Assembly: GCF_003989665.1 (NCBI RefSeq)
Contig: NZ_RZIJ01000016.1
Coordinates: 1-64,000, forward strand
Reading direction: 5' to 3'
DNA length: 64,000 nucleotides
Source: Azospirillum doebereinerae
Lineage (GTDB): Bacteria > Pseudomonadota > Alphaproteobacteria > Azospirillales > Azospirillaceae
Positions 1-8,664 of this stretch are shown here, in pieces. The number at the start of each line of letters is the position of its first letter. Positions within the stretch are counted from its first letter, which is position 1. The translations under genes and the position numbers were made by a program. The notes below the pieces were generated by a model that worked only from the letters and a program-made list of their open reading frames with translations, was not told the origin of the DNA and made no database searches.

Positions 1-187
1 TCGACCAAAGCCGATCCGGGACGAGGGGGCGTGCCATAGCCCCTTAACAGCCAAAACACCCTTTTGTTAGGTGCTCTAAGGGACCATTTTATGGTTCCAG
101 TGAGACACTTTATGATTCCAGTTTTTCCATATTTCTCAATAAAATCAATAAGTTCATCGTACAATTTATGGTTCCTTGCAGATCTGG
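1..187. other. AT-richer left edge without an intact gene
   Basis: No convincing complete gene is visible from the left edge to the protein beginning at 469 (minus). The base composition is clearly lower in GC than the rest of the window, particularly around 60-180. The stretch carries three copies of a short direct repeat and leads into a regulator remnant. This looks like the scar of an acquired or decaying element. Confidence 0.5.
88..178 (+). repeat. Three iteron-like direct repeats TTTATGRTTCC
   Basis: TTTATGGTTCCAG at 88-100, TTTATGATTCCAG at 109-121 and TTTATGGTTCCTT at 165-177. The first two are spaced 21 bases start to start, about two helical turns, which would put bound proteins on the same DNA face. 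They sit directly in front of the truncated XRE-type reading frame at 176, so an autoregulatory operator is plausible; a remnant of a replication iteron is the alternative. Confidence 0.5.
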
Positions 188-376
188 ATGCATTCTCCCG
201 GCAGCGCCAACGTCCGCAGCATCCGCGCCAAGCTCGATCTGACCCAAGTCAGATTCGCCGCCCGCTTCGGCTTCGCGATTGCTAACCCTGGGCCCGGCCG
301 GGGGGTGCGGTTATCGACGATGATCTCGGCTGCTCCGATGGATCCATCGCCGGACGACTTGGCTTTCAGCGGCTGA
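176..376 (+). pseudogene. Truncated XRE/HigA-type helix-turn-helix regulator
   Basis: The likely start is the ATG at 188. Residues reading VRSIRAKLDLTQVRFAARFG match the first helices of the HTH_3 fold found in HigA-like antitoxins and related regulators. After FGFAIA the similarity stops: the expected recognition-helix continuation (typically a W-E-x-G-R segment) is missing and the frame runs through unrelated Pro/Gly-rich codons to a stop. No toxin gene lies beside it. It is best read as a decayed antitoxin or regulator fragment; expression would give at most half a DNA-binding domain. Confidence 0.45.
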
Positions 377-468
377 TGGCCAAGGTCGGGCTCGGGCATA
401 CTGGAACTTCGGCCAATCAATCAGCAGGGCAGAAGTCCGTCCCCAGCCAAGCTGCGCACCGAAGTCGG

Positions 469-1935
469 TCACAGCGTGCTTTTGCCCGGTTTCCGGATCG
501 TCCGGATCGTCGTCATCAAATCCGAAGTAATTTTTGGCCAACGTATGTTGTTGATTCTCCAGCCCAAGGCGGTCTGGATCATGGAAAACTCAATTTTTGA
601 TTTTGGTCCGATCAGGTCGTTGATGCCTTCAGCCAGAACGCTGGCTCTTTGAGAGTCCAGCATTTCAATGGAAAAGGTGGGGATTTTCCTCAACTCCCAA
701 TCTTGCCCGGCAATGAAAAAATTGAAATCGAAAGTCCCGACATCCCCTTTGTTGTTTTCAGCATCCCATTGAAGCGCCTTGACAATGTCTTCGGAAAAGA
801 CCTCGCGCATATCCGAAAGCCGATTGAATTGCGGATATGGCTCCTTGTCGGATGATTCGACGTAGGTGGCGTAGATCTTACGGAAAAGCTGCTCAATGGC
901 GGGATCCGGTGGAATCTGGCAAAAGGATTTGGCGAATTGGGCCAACGTCACCGGCCTCCGGCGGCATTGTGACTCGCACATCTTTTCAAAGATCACTCCA
1001 CGCGCCGGCCAAGTGTCCTGGATCCACTGGAGATCCCGCGAGCCGGCATTGGACATCGCGCCGGTGGCATCCGCGCAGGCCTTGCTGGGGGCGCACTCCC
1101 GTTCAATCAGGCCGTGATAGCTTCTGCAGGTCTCGTCGGACAATTTCGTCATGGGGATTGGCTCCGACGCTTTGCGCAGCACACCGTCCTGGAACATCCA
1201 CACGGAGGAGCGTCCATTCTCATTGGCGCCGTTGAGATGGATGGCCTGACCGATGGCCTTGGGGACTTGGTTGTCCGGGGCGGAGACGCTTTCCGACCGT
1301 TTCGTCTGCCCATCGGGTTGGAACTGGACGAAGGTCCAGCCCTTCGAAACGCAGCCGGAACCGCCGCATTGCCCCCAGTAGGCCGCGATGACGCCGCCCG
1401 GCAACGCCCACGGCCCTTCCATCCCGTGGTTCTCCTCGTCCGCCGCCCCGACATCGGCGGCCATCGCTTCGAAATCGGCGCCGCTTGGCAGCCACAGCAT
1501 CCCGCGCGAAGCGGCGTCGGGCTTGGCAACCGGTTCCGCCGGCGGAGAAGGCTGGACCGGCACGGCTGTCAACTCCGGCTCCATGCGCCCAGGCAGACCG
1601 GAATACAGAGCGCCACCACCGACCAGCGCGCCGATGACGGCGGCAACACCCACGGTGGCGAGCCCGCGCAACCGGGACCTCGCGGCTGTCCCGCCGCTCG
1701 CGGCCTTCGTGTCGACTCCACGACCGGGTACCTGGATCGTGTCACAGGGATTCCAGGTGAACGCCGAGGGATCCCATGTCTCGACGATCAATGTAAGGTC
1801 ACCTTCTTGTCGGCTCAAGCGGCGGGCAAGGTCAGCCGCCTCCTCCAGCGCCGAAGCGCGGATGACAAGGTCGATTTTATCTTGCCAAATTCGAAGCTTG
1901 TATTTTGATTTTTCATTCACCACGATTTCCACCAC
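469..1935 (-). CDS. Unrecognised single-pass membrane protein, possible DUF3828-like tail
   Basis: The 488-residue product starts at a GTG (1935) without a strong ribosome binding site. Residues 1-85 form a charged cytoplasmic segment. One hydrophobic span at about 91-115 (rich in Gly, Ala and Val) is followed by a Pro-rich linker and a large extracytoplasmic part with several Cys pairs (for example around the SGCVSKG and CESQCRRR segments), compatible with disulfides in the periplasm. The last 150 residues (from PDPAIEQLFRKIYATYV) loosely recall DUF3828-type domains; this is a weak impression. It stands alone, transcribed toward the decayed left edge, and its function is unknown. Confidence 0.7.
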   Translation of the reverse strand: MVEIVVNEKSKYKLRIWQDKIDLVIRASALEEAADLARRLSRQEGDLTLIVETWDPSAFTWNPCDTIQVPGRGVDTKAASGGTAARSRLRGLATVGVAAVIGALVGGGALYSGLPGRMEPELTAVPVQPSPPAEPVAKPDAASRGMLWLPSGADFEAMAADVGAADEENHGMEGPWALPGGVIAAYWGQCGGSGCVSKGWTFVQFQPDGQTKRSESVSAPDNQVPKAIGQAIHLNGANENGRSSVWMFQDGVLRKASEPIPMTKLSDETCRSYHGLIERECAPSKACADATGAMSNAGSRDLQWIQDTWPARGVIFEKMCESQCRRRPVTLAQFAKSFCQIPPDPAIEQLFRKIYATYVESSDKEPYPQFNRLSDMREVFSEDIVKALQWDAENNKGDVGTFDFNFFIAGQDWELRKIPTFSIEMLDSQRASVLAEGINDLIGPKSKIEFSMIQTALGWRINNIRWPKITSDLMTTIRTIRKPGKSTL

Positions 1936-2331
1936 TCACCAGGACGGCGACAAGTCGAGCCTATGGCCGGGTCAATGCCGATCAGAACCACCTTGGCAAT
2001 CACTTTTTCACCCAACGCTGCCCGGCCAAGCACCGCCAAACCTTGCTCCCCTGGTCAGGTTGACGCGGCAGAAGCCGAGCCGGCACCATCGGAGCGACCA
2101 CAGGGCGACTTGGTGCCTCATTTTCCCGGATGCGACAAGAATGCAAGGGCATCGGCACGCTGGTATTGTGATAATCACGATTGACGACCGCAAGCCGAGT
2201 GGCCGGCAGCGGCGCAAACCAGAGACCCAAGCGGACGCCATGCAGAACACGCCAGGGTCCGGTCGCCCCGCGCCGACCGAACTCGATGAGAGCGGATTGG
2301 CCGCCATGCTCCCCTGCGGTTTCCATCCGAC
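1936..2331. other. Divergent intergenic region with operator-like palindrome
   Basis: This 396-base region separates two divergent genes (minus-strand 469-1935 and plus-strand 2332-3939), so it should hold both promoters. No good sigma-70 hexamer pair stands out. The main visible feature is a near-perfect 17-base palindrome at 2165-2181, listed separately. The open frames crossing the region show no protein similarity I recognise. Confidence 0.5.
2165..2181. promoter_or_regulatory. Operator-like palindrome ATTGTGAT-A-ATCACGAT
   Basis: The two 8-base arms are complementary at seven of eight positions around a single central A. The core GTGAT-N-ATCAC recurs at 39465-39475 in another divergent intergenic region. 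It lies about 150 bases before the start of the SPOR beta-propeller gene. The size and symmetry are those of a site for a dimeric regulator; the regulator is unknown. Confidence 0.45.
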
Positions 2332-3939
2332 ATGACCCTTTCCGCGTCCCGCCGTTCCGCAAAGCCGTCCGCCGCGAGGCCGCGCAACATTCTCCATGGC
2401 CTTCTTCCGGTCATCCTTGCGGGTCTGTCACCGTCAAGCCTGCCGACGCCGGCCTGGGCGTCGCCACCCTTCCTGAAGGTCGCGGAAATAAGCCCCTTCG
2501 CTGGCGCCCTGACGGACCGCGAGGTCATCTCCCCCAAATCGGTGCTGTTCCACCCGGTCCTGCCGAAATTCTACATCAACGCCTTGGAGGCCGGGAAAAC
2601 CCTGGTCTACGACGCCGCGACGCTGACCAAGACCGCCACGATCGCGCACAGCGCCGGCAACGACTTCGGAAAGCCGGTCGAAGGCTGGTTCACCCATGGC
2701 GGCAGGTATCTCTGGGTGACGTACTACCGCATGAACCGGGACACCCACGCGACGGGTCCGTCGATGTTCGTGCAGATCGACACGGAAACGGACCGGATCG
2801 TTCACAGCTTTCCCACCGGCAACATTCCAAAGGCGATTTCCGCTGATGCCGCGAGCAGCCAGCTTGCCGTGACCCTTTGGGGGGAGAACAAGGTCGAGCT
2901 TTACGACATCCGGGATCCTCTGGCCGTCCGCCGCATCGGAACCGTGGAGATCGGGCCGCCGCCAGCCGTCCGGCCGGGGAGCAACCGTGACCGGACCTGC
3001 GGCCTGTGCCTGCGCGGCACCGTCTTTCTTCCCGGGACGGATTACCTCGTCGTCGCCCGCATGGGTGGCGGCGGGCTTGCGGTCGTCGACGTGAAGACGC
3101 TGCGGCTGGTCAAGGTCATCACGCAGGTGCCGCCGACGCCGCGGCATCTGGTCGTCCACGGCGACTCCCTGTACATCAGCTCGAACGTCTCCGGCACCGT
3201 GTCGCGGATCGGGTTGCGGAATCTGGTGGCTCACATCGAGCAGAACAGCCCGCTCACCGTCGCGGCCTCGCATGTCGGCGGGGGCGCCCGCACCATCAAG
3301 GTCGCGGACGACAAGATCTATGTGGCTCTGCACGATTCCAAAATGATCGCGCGGATGAACCTCGACCTCACCGGCGTGGAATATGCCGGTGCGGCCCCCT
3401 ATCCGGTCGGCCTCGACGTGAAGGGAGACCTTCTGCTGGTGTCCAGCCAGGGGATGAACGGTTTGGGCGGACACCGGGTCGGCGTTTACTCGCTGTCCGG
3501 CGCTCCCGGCCCATCGCAAAAAGCCTTCGCTCCGCCCGCCGCGCCGCCGGTCCAGCCGCCGGCCGCCCCGCAATGGCCCGAGCCGGCCGCATCGGCCGCG
3601 GCCGTGCGGATCGCGCCCGTGCCCGCTCCTGCTCCTGCTCCCGGCCGCGTTCCCGCGCCCGCGTCGGTGACGACCGCCGGCAGCCCCCCGGCGGGCGAGG
3701 CCTACTTCATCCACCTCGAATCCTACCGGGATCGGGTGCATGCGGAAACGGCTGTCCGCGCGCTCATGAAAACGCCCTTCGGCGCCAATGTCTTCAGCAT
3801 CATGGGCGTGACCGACCCGAAGAGCGGGCAGAGCTGGCAGCGCGTGGTCATCCAAGGCTATCCGACCGCCGCCGCCGCCGAAGCGGTGTGCCGGCCGTTC
3901 CGCGCCGCCGGGCGCTATTGCCAGCCGATGCGGCGGTGA
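2332..3939 (+). CDS. Exported beta-propeller protein with C-terminal SPOR domain
   Basis: The 535-residue product starts with a signal peptide (about 1-44, ending near AWA). Residues 50-395 show repeated strands of YncE/cytochrome-D1-like beta-propeller type (blocks such as FVQIDTETDRIVHSF, GGGLAVVDVKTLRLVKV and GTVSRIGLRNLV). A CGLC pair near residue 224 could form a disulfide. A Pro/Ala linker (about 395-450) leads to a SPOR-like domain (about 455-535, from EAYFIHLESYRDR to YCQPMRR), a fold known to bind glycan strands lacking stem peptides. The protein is therefore probably periplasmic and localised to peptidoglycan at division or turnover sites. It converges on the M48 gene with only nine bases between the stops. 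Its partner or ligand is unknown. Confidence 0.75.
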   Translation: MTLSASRRSAKPSAARPRNILHGLLPVILAGLSPSSLPTPAWASPPFLKVAEISPFAGALTDREVISPKSVLFHPVLPKFYINALEAGKTLVYDAATLTKTATIAHSAGNDFGKPVEGWFTHGGRYLWVTYYRMNRDTHATGPSMFVQIDTETDRIVHSFPTGNIPKAISADAASSQLAVTLWGENKVELYDIRDPLAVRRIGTVEIGPPPAVRPGSNRDRTCGLCLRGTVFLPGTDYLVVARMGGGGLAVVDVKTLRLVKVITQVPPTPRHLVVHGDSLYISSNVSGTVSRIGLRNLVAHIEQNSPLTVAASHVGGGARTIKVADDKIYVALHDSKMIARMNLDLTGVEYAGAAPYPVGLDVKGDLLLVSSQGMNGLGGHRVGVYSLSGAPGPSQKAFAPPAAPPVQPPAAPQWPEPAASAAAVRIAPVPAPAPAPGRVPAPASVTTAGSPPAGEAYFIHLESYRDRVHAETAVRALMKTPFGANVFSIMGVTDPKSGQSWQRVVIQGYPTAAAAEAVCRPFRAAGRYCQPMRR

Positions 3940-3948
3940 GCCGGCCCA

Positions 3949-5151
3949 TCACCGTCCGACCGGCTGGCAATACGTCCAGGAACCGCGGATATCACCGCAG
4001 AAGCGCCTTGCGTCGTCCAGCGAACCGAAGCCGCCCGCCATCAACCGGACAACGGTCCCCTTCGCGCTGAGCTGGACCCGGCGCGCCGACAGGTCATGCC
4101 CGCGCAGCCAGGCCTTGTCGCGATTCTGGGCGATCACGCGATCCACGAAGCCGTCGTCGTTGTAGGAAGCCAGATGCACGAAGACGCCGCCATGGTCCCG
4201 GCGTGCCTGCGCCGTTGCGGCGGCGGGACGCTGCCGCCCCTCCTCCGGCCGAAGCCGCAGCGGGTGGCCGGGTTTTGCGGTGGCTGCGATGGGAGCGGCC
4301 TCCACGCGATCGGCCATGGGAGTGTGGGAGGCGGGGTCCGCCCCGGTGGCGGCCCCCTGGATCGGAGCCTGGGTGGGGGGCGGTGCCATGGCGATCTGTA
4401 CGGCTCCGCCATTCCCGGCGATCAGGGTGCGCAAATGCTCGGCACGGGCCTCGGGAGCCGGGTGGCTGGCGAGCAGTTGCCGCATCATGTCCGGCGAACG
4501 GCCGTCCCCGAACTTGCGCAGGGCGCTGACCGCCGCTTCGGGCCGTGCCTTGGCCTGCACAGCGACATTGAGGCCGTATTCGTCGGACTCCGTTTCCTCC
4601 GCCTGGGAGAACTGGGCTTTGACGACCTCCTCCAGCAGGCCGCCCAACTGGCCGGCGGCGAGATTGCCGGCCTTGCCGCCCTGCGAGGCGACCGCCTGCC
4701 GGGCGCCGGATGTGGCGTAGGCGATCTGGAACTTCCGTTTCGCGTGGTTCTGCGCGACGTGCCCGATCTCGTGCCCGATGACGAACTTCAACTCGTCGTC
4801 GGTCATCGCGTCCATCAGTCCGGAATTCACGCGGACGCTGCCGTTCGGCATCGCGAAGGCGTTCATTTCCGGCTTCATGTAGACCATGAAGTTCAGCGAA
4901 CGCCCGTTCACCGTCCGGTAGCTGCGCGTCAGATCCGCAAGACGTCTGGTGTAGGGGCTTTGCGGCGGCGCGATGCGGTTGGTCGCATCCAACTCGACGA
5001 TGCCTTCCGCCGCCATCTGCGCCATGTCGTCGTCGCTCACCGTCGCGGCCTGCATGAAGGAGCCGGCAGCCGTTGAAAGCCCGTCCGTGAGGCAGCCGGA
5101 AAGAAGAAGGGATGAGCCGAGCAGCGCCGCAGCGACGGCAGGAAAGCGCAT
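3949..5151 (-). CDS. M48-family metalloprotease lipoprotein with SPOR domain
   Basis: The ATG at 5151 is chosen because a GAGGAA ribosome binding site precedes it and a lipoprotein signal follows (lipobox LLLSGC, Cys20); an upstream in-frame extension has no such signal. The zinc-protease motif HEIGH is at 127-131 and a Glu in EETESDEYG (about 186-188) is the probable third ligand, as in BepA/LoiP-type M48 enzymes of the periplasm. From about residue 325 a SPOR domain (GGVFVHLASYNDD to YCQPVGR) suggests recruitment to peptidoglycan. BepA-like proteins act in outer-membrane protein quality control, but the SPOR tail is an unusual addition. The 400-residue gene is alone on its strand, facing the SPOR beta-propeller gene. 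Confidence 0.85.
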   Translation of the reverse strand: MRFPAVAAALLGSSLLLSGCLTDGLSTAAGSFMQAATVSDDDMAQMAAEGIVELDATNRIAPPQSPYTRRLADLTRSYRTVNGRSLNFMVYMKPEMNAFAMPNGSVRVNSGLMDAMTDDELKFVIGHEIGHVAQNHAKRKFQIAYATSGARQAVASQGGKAGNLAAGQLGGLLEEVVKAQFSQAEETESDEYGLNVAVQAKARPEAAVSALRKFGDGRSPDMMRQLLASHPAPEARAEHLRTLIAGNGGAVQIAMAPPPTQAPIQGAATGADPASHTPMADRVEAAPIAATAKPGHPLRLRPEEGRQRPAAATAQARRDHGGVFVHLASYNDDGFVDRVIAQNRDKAWLRGHDLSARRVQLSAKGTVVRLMAGGFGSLDDARRFCGDIRGSWTYCQPVGR

Positions 5152-5428
5152 GGTCGTTCCTCGATTGTACGGGCGCCGTTGCAGGCCGGCCTTGACGCCT
5201 GGAGGTTGAATTTTTCTGGAGAAATCAAAAAAATCAATGGCAAAAGGATAATTCACCCTCAAAATGCGACTGTGGAATGCATGATCATTGAGATAAATCA
5301 AATTTCGGAGTCGACTCGCCATTTGAGTGGAAATGGCATCGTCTTGTAATAAGATTTTTTACCGGAAGTTGGGTCGAGCCGCTCATCCGGTCCTTGAACG
5401 GAGCGTTGGGAAGACGGGATGCAAAGGA

Positions 5429-7063
5429 ATGAACGGGAAAGCGGCCCGCCCCCCACCCCGCGATTCCATCGCCCGCTTTCTTGACACCGGGCGCCGCTCC
5501 CTCCCCCGACGTTGGAGAAAAGTCCCTTTGTCGAAATTCGCAGACGCCGAACCGGTGTCGGCCGAGGAGCCGAGTCTGGTCTACGCGATCGAGGGGCTGG
5601 ACGGCGACACCTGGCAGGAGGTGCTTCGCACCGGCGACACCGAGGTGCTGCGGCGGAATTGGCTGCTTCGGCGTGATCATCACACCGCCTCGGAACTCCG
5701 CGTTCTGCTCTACCGCAAGCATGCGGGGGAACGGGAGCATCGCCGTTATCTGGTGGATATGTTCGAAGCCGACGGCCGCACGCCGATCGGCTGGTCCGTG
5801 CGGCGTACGGCGGTCACTCTGTTCACCGCCGCGATGATGCTCGCGGCCCTGAACACGCCGGCCCTGACGTCCTGGGCGCTGGGGCTTGAAGACGGACCGG
5901 CCGGCGACTCGGCGTTGGCCGCCTCGCAATTCCTGAACGATCAGGCCGAGCGTCTGGGGGTCGGATCCGTGACCCGGCAGGCGCGCGCGACGGCCGATGC
6001 CGTCAAGGGCCGACGGTTGCCCGCATCGGGTGTCGGCATGGCGGAAGGCGCCACGCGGTCCGACGGATCCGACCCGGCGCTCCAGCCCGGCGGACCGGCA
6101 CGTTTACCCGACGGGTCGCTTCCGATCGCCGAAGCCGGAGCCTCCGCCCCGGCGGAGGACGGCGAACCGCTTGCTCCCATCGCCATTCCGACCGCCGGCG
6201 CCGTTCCGTCGGACGAGGACGGCAAGCCGGTTCTCGCCATGGCGCCTCCTTCCGCCGCGGCGGCTCCGGCCGCCACCGTTTTTCCCGTGTCCGGAAAACC
6301 CGCCGCGCCTCCGCCGCCGAAACCACCCCCTCCGCGGGCACGGGTCGAGGGCGCGAGGGAGGGCGCGAGGGAGGGCGCAAGGACGCCCGCCGTCCAGCCG
6401 CAGCCTGCGGTCGGGAGTGCGGCCGCCGGTCAGAGCCGCGGGACGGTTCTGGTGTTCGGCGATTCGCTGGCGCAGGGGCTGGGACCGGGACTGACGCGCC
6501 TGCTGCGGGCCGACCATGTCCAGGTGCTGAACCATGGGCGCGTCTCGACGGGCCTCAGCCGGCTCGACTTCTTCGATTGGGGCCAGGAGCTTGAGCGCAT
6601 TCTCCGCACGGAGCGGGTGGATGCGGCCGTGGTCCTGCTCGGCGCCAACGATCCGCAGGGCTTCGTCCATGAGGACCGGCGCAGGCGCGACGCTTTCCAC
6701 ACCCCGGCCTGGAACGCCGCCTACGCGCGGCGGGTGCGCGAAACGATCGGGCGCTTCCGCAGCCGGGGCATCCCGCTGGTCTGGGTCGGACTGCCTGTCA
6801 TGCGTGACGAACCCTACGCGCAGAACGTGGTGTTCCTCAACGGCATTTACCGGCAGGCGGCGGTCGAGTCGGGCCTTTCCTTCATCGACCTCGAACGGCT
6901 GACCGCCGACCGCAACGGCCGCTATTCCCTCTATTGGGAGGGGGCGGGCGAACGCTCCTGGAAGCTGCGCAGCGGCGACGGCATCCATTTCAGCCCACGC
7001 GGCTATGAATGGATCGCGAGTCAGGTCCTTCCGGCGCTGCGGCCGCAGTTGAACCGGCGGTGA
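5429..7063 (+). CDS. SGNH-hydrolase (DUF459-type) protein with N-terminal membrane anchor
   Basis: With the ATG at 5429 the product has 544 residues; a GTG at 5327 and a TTG at 5528 (better ribosome binding site, GGAGA) are alternatives. An N-terminal cytoplasmic part of about 120 residues is followed by a hydrophobic span (about 125-150), a long Pro/Ala/Gly-rich linker with a GAREGAREGAR mini-repeat, and a SGNH domain from about residue 335. Visible catalytic blocks are GDSL (Ser near 346), GAND (Asn near 406) and DGIHFS (Asp/His near 516/519). DUF459 proteins commonly occur beside MBOAT acyltransferases, as here. The likely role is periplasmic transfer or removal of O-acetyl groups on a cell-envelope glycan. 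Confidence 0.75.
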   Translation: MNGKAARPPPRDSIARFLDTGRRSLPRRWRKVPLSKFADAEPVSAEEPSLVYAIEGLDGDTWQEVLRTGDTEVLRRNWLLRRDHHTASELRVLLYRKHAGEREHRRYLVDMFEADGRTPIGWSVRRTAVTLFTAAMMLAALNTPALTSWALGLEDGPAGDSALAASQFLNDQAERLGVGSVTRQARATADAVKGRRLPASGVGMAEGATRSDGSDPALQPGGPARLPDGSLPIAEAGASAPAEDGEPLAPIAIPTAGAVPSDEDGKPVLAMAPPSAAAAPAATVFPVSGKPAAPPPPKPPPPRARVEGAREGAREGARTPAVQPQPAVGSAAAGQSRGTVLVFGDSLAQGLGPGLTRLLRADHVQVLNHGRVSTGLSRLDFFDWGQELERILRTERVDAAVVLLGANDPQGFVHEDRRRRDAFHTPAWNAAYARRVRETIGRFRSRGIPLVWVGLPVMRDEPYAQNVVFLNGIYRQAAVESGLSFIDLERLTADRNGRYSLYWEGAGERSWKLRSGDGIHFSPRGYEWIASQVLPALRPQLNRR

Positions 7064-7116
7064 CGCGCGTTCGTCATCCTCGCGATGGCCGGGGATGCTG
7101 GAATCGACCAAGCCGG

Positions 7117-8595
7117 ATGTTCGCCGCTCAGCCATGGATGCCAACCTTGATCAACTTCCTTCACACCGGACGACCCGCCCATGGATCGGCTTCGGCCTGC
7201 GCCGCCGGAAAGCTTGCGGGCTTGCCGGCCGGATTGTGGGCGGTTGCGGCCGTGGCGCTGTTCGCGGCGTTGCCGGCCCATGCGGCCGACCGGCCTTCCG
7301 GTTCCCGGACGCCCCCCGTGGCCGAGAAGGGCCATGGGCAGGACACCGGGCGCTTGGCCGGCGGCCAGCGTGGCCTGGCCACCTTCATGGCGGCGCTGAC
7401 GAAGCTGGAGCGCGCTCCGCGCGGCACGGTCCAGATCCTGCAAATCGGCGACAGCCACACGGCGGGCAACCATTTCAGCGGAGCCTTGCGCACCCTGCTG
7501 CAGGGGCGTTTCGGCGACGCCGGCCCCGGCGGCTTCCCCCCCGGACCGTCCTACAAGGGACTTTACTCCCCGACCGTCACCTTGGGACCGCAGAGCTGGA
7601 CGGTGTCCGGCGGGCTGGAGGTGAAGAGCGGCGACATCGTAGGCTTCAGCGGCTTCCAGGCGACGTCGGCGCAGCCGGGGAACGCGTTGTCCTTCGAAAG
7701 CAAAGGCGATGCGCCGGTGACGGCGGTTTCCCTCACCTTGGCCGCCGGTCCTGCGGGCGGCACCCTGCTGGTGGAGGCGGACGGCAAGCCGGTCCGCAGC
7801 GTGCCGACCAAGGGGCCGCGCGAAACGGGAGTCGTGGTCCCGGTGCCGCTTGCGCAGCCGGCCCGAACCATCACCCTCAGCCCGAAGGGGGATGGCCGCG
7901 TCACCCTGCTCCGCGTCTCGCTGAAAGGCGGGAACAAGGGCATTCTGTATGAAAGCCATGGTGTGATCGGCGCGACCGCCACCCTGATGCGGCGCTGGCA
8001 CGAACCGACCGTCGCCGCCGAGCTTCAGGCGCTGCGGCCGGAGTTGATCATCCTCGCCTTCGGCACCAACGAGGGCTTCAACGCCAGCCTGTCCGCCGAT
8101 GATTACCGGACCGCCTTCCGCGAGCGTCTGGCCGTTCTGAGGCGCCAAGCACCCTGGGCGTCGATTCTCGTGATCGGACCGCCCGACGCCAACCGCCTCC
8201 CCAAGGGCTGTCCGCCCGAGGCCACCGCAAGCTGCGCCTCCGTCCGGCCGCAGAGCGGGAGCTGTGCCTGGTATCCCCCCCCGGAACTCGCGACCGTACG
8301 AACCATCCAGCGGAGCGAGGCGCTGTCGGCCGGGGCCGCCTTCTGGGACTGGTCGGCGGTGATGGGAGGAGCGTGCGGCACCCATGACTGGGGCAAGGCG
8401 ACCCCGGCGCTCGCCGCGCCGGATCATGTTCATTTCCGTGCGGAGGGGTACCGGATGGCGGCCGAGGCGCTGTTCAACGACATCATGGAACTGCACCAGG
8501 CGCCTCCTCCGGCCAGGGGGAAGCCGGGGCCGATCCGCCTCCCGGACTGTCGCGGCACGGTGTATCTGAACGGCTCCATCCAATGCCTCCGCTAG
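7117..8595 (+). CDS. Periplasmic SGNH protein, Ape1/PatB-like O-acetyl transferase or esterase
   Basis: The start is uncertain; ATGs at 7117 and 7138 both precede a signal peptide (about 25-52, ending AHA), and neither has a strong ribosome binding site. The SGNH blocks are GDSHTAG (Ser113), FGTNEG (Asn318) and DHVHF (Asp436, His439). The GDSH version of block I and the roughly 180-residue beta-rich insert between blocks I and III resemble peptidoglycan O-acetylesterase Ape1 and transferase PatB, which carry a CBM-like insert there. The gene follows the first SGNH gene by 53 bases and precedes an MBOAT gene by 69, giving a PatA/PatB-like pair. Whether it adds or removes acetyl cannot be read from sequence. 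Confidence 0.75.
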   Translation: MFAAQPWMPTLINFLHTGRPAHGSASACAAGKLAGLPAGLWAVAAVALFAALPAHAADRPSGSRTPPVAEKGHGQDTGRLAGGQRGLATFMAALTKLERAPRGTVQILQIGDSHTAGNHFSGALRTLLQGRFGDAGPGGFPPGPSYKGLYSPTVTLGPQSWTVSGGLEVKSGDIVGFSGFQATSAQPGNALSFESKGDAPVTAVSLTLAAGPAGGTLLVEADGKPVRSVPTKGPRETGVVVPVPLAQPARTITLSPKGDGRVTLLRVSLKGGNKGILYESHGVIGATATLMRRWHEPTVAAELQALRPELIILAFGTNEGFNASLSADDYRTAFRERLAVLRRQAPWASILVIGPPDANRLPKGCPPEATASCASVRPQSGSCAWYPPPELATVRTIQRSEALSAGAAFWDWSAVMGGACGTHDWGKATPALAAPDHVHFRAEGYRMAAEALFNDIMELHQAPPPARGKPGPIRLPDCRGTVYLNGSIQCLR

Positions 8596-8664
8596 CGCGC
8601 CGCGCCATCGGACCGGAACCGGTTTCCTCCATCCCGCACGCCCACCGGATCAGAACACCGATTC

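Noticed and set aside
5673-5683. Third copy of GTGAT-N-ATCAC as an operator
   Set aside because: It lies inside the coding sequence of the first SGNH protein, so it is counted for motif frequency but not called as a site.
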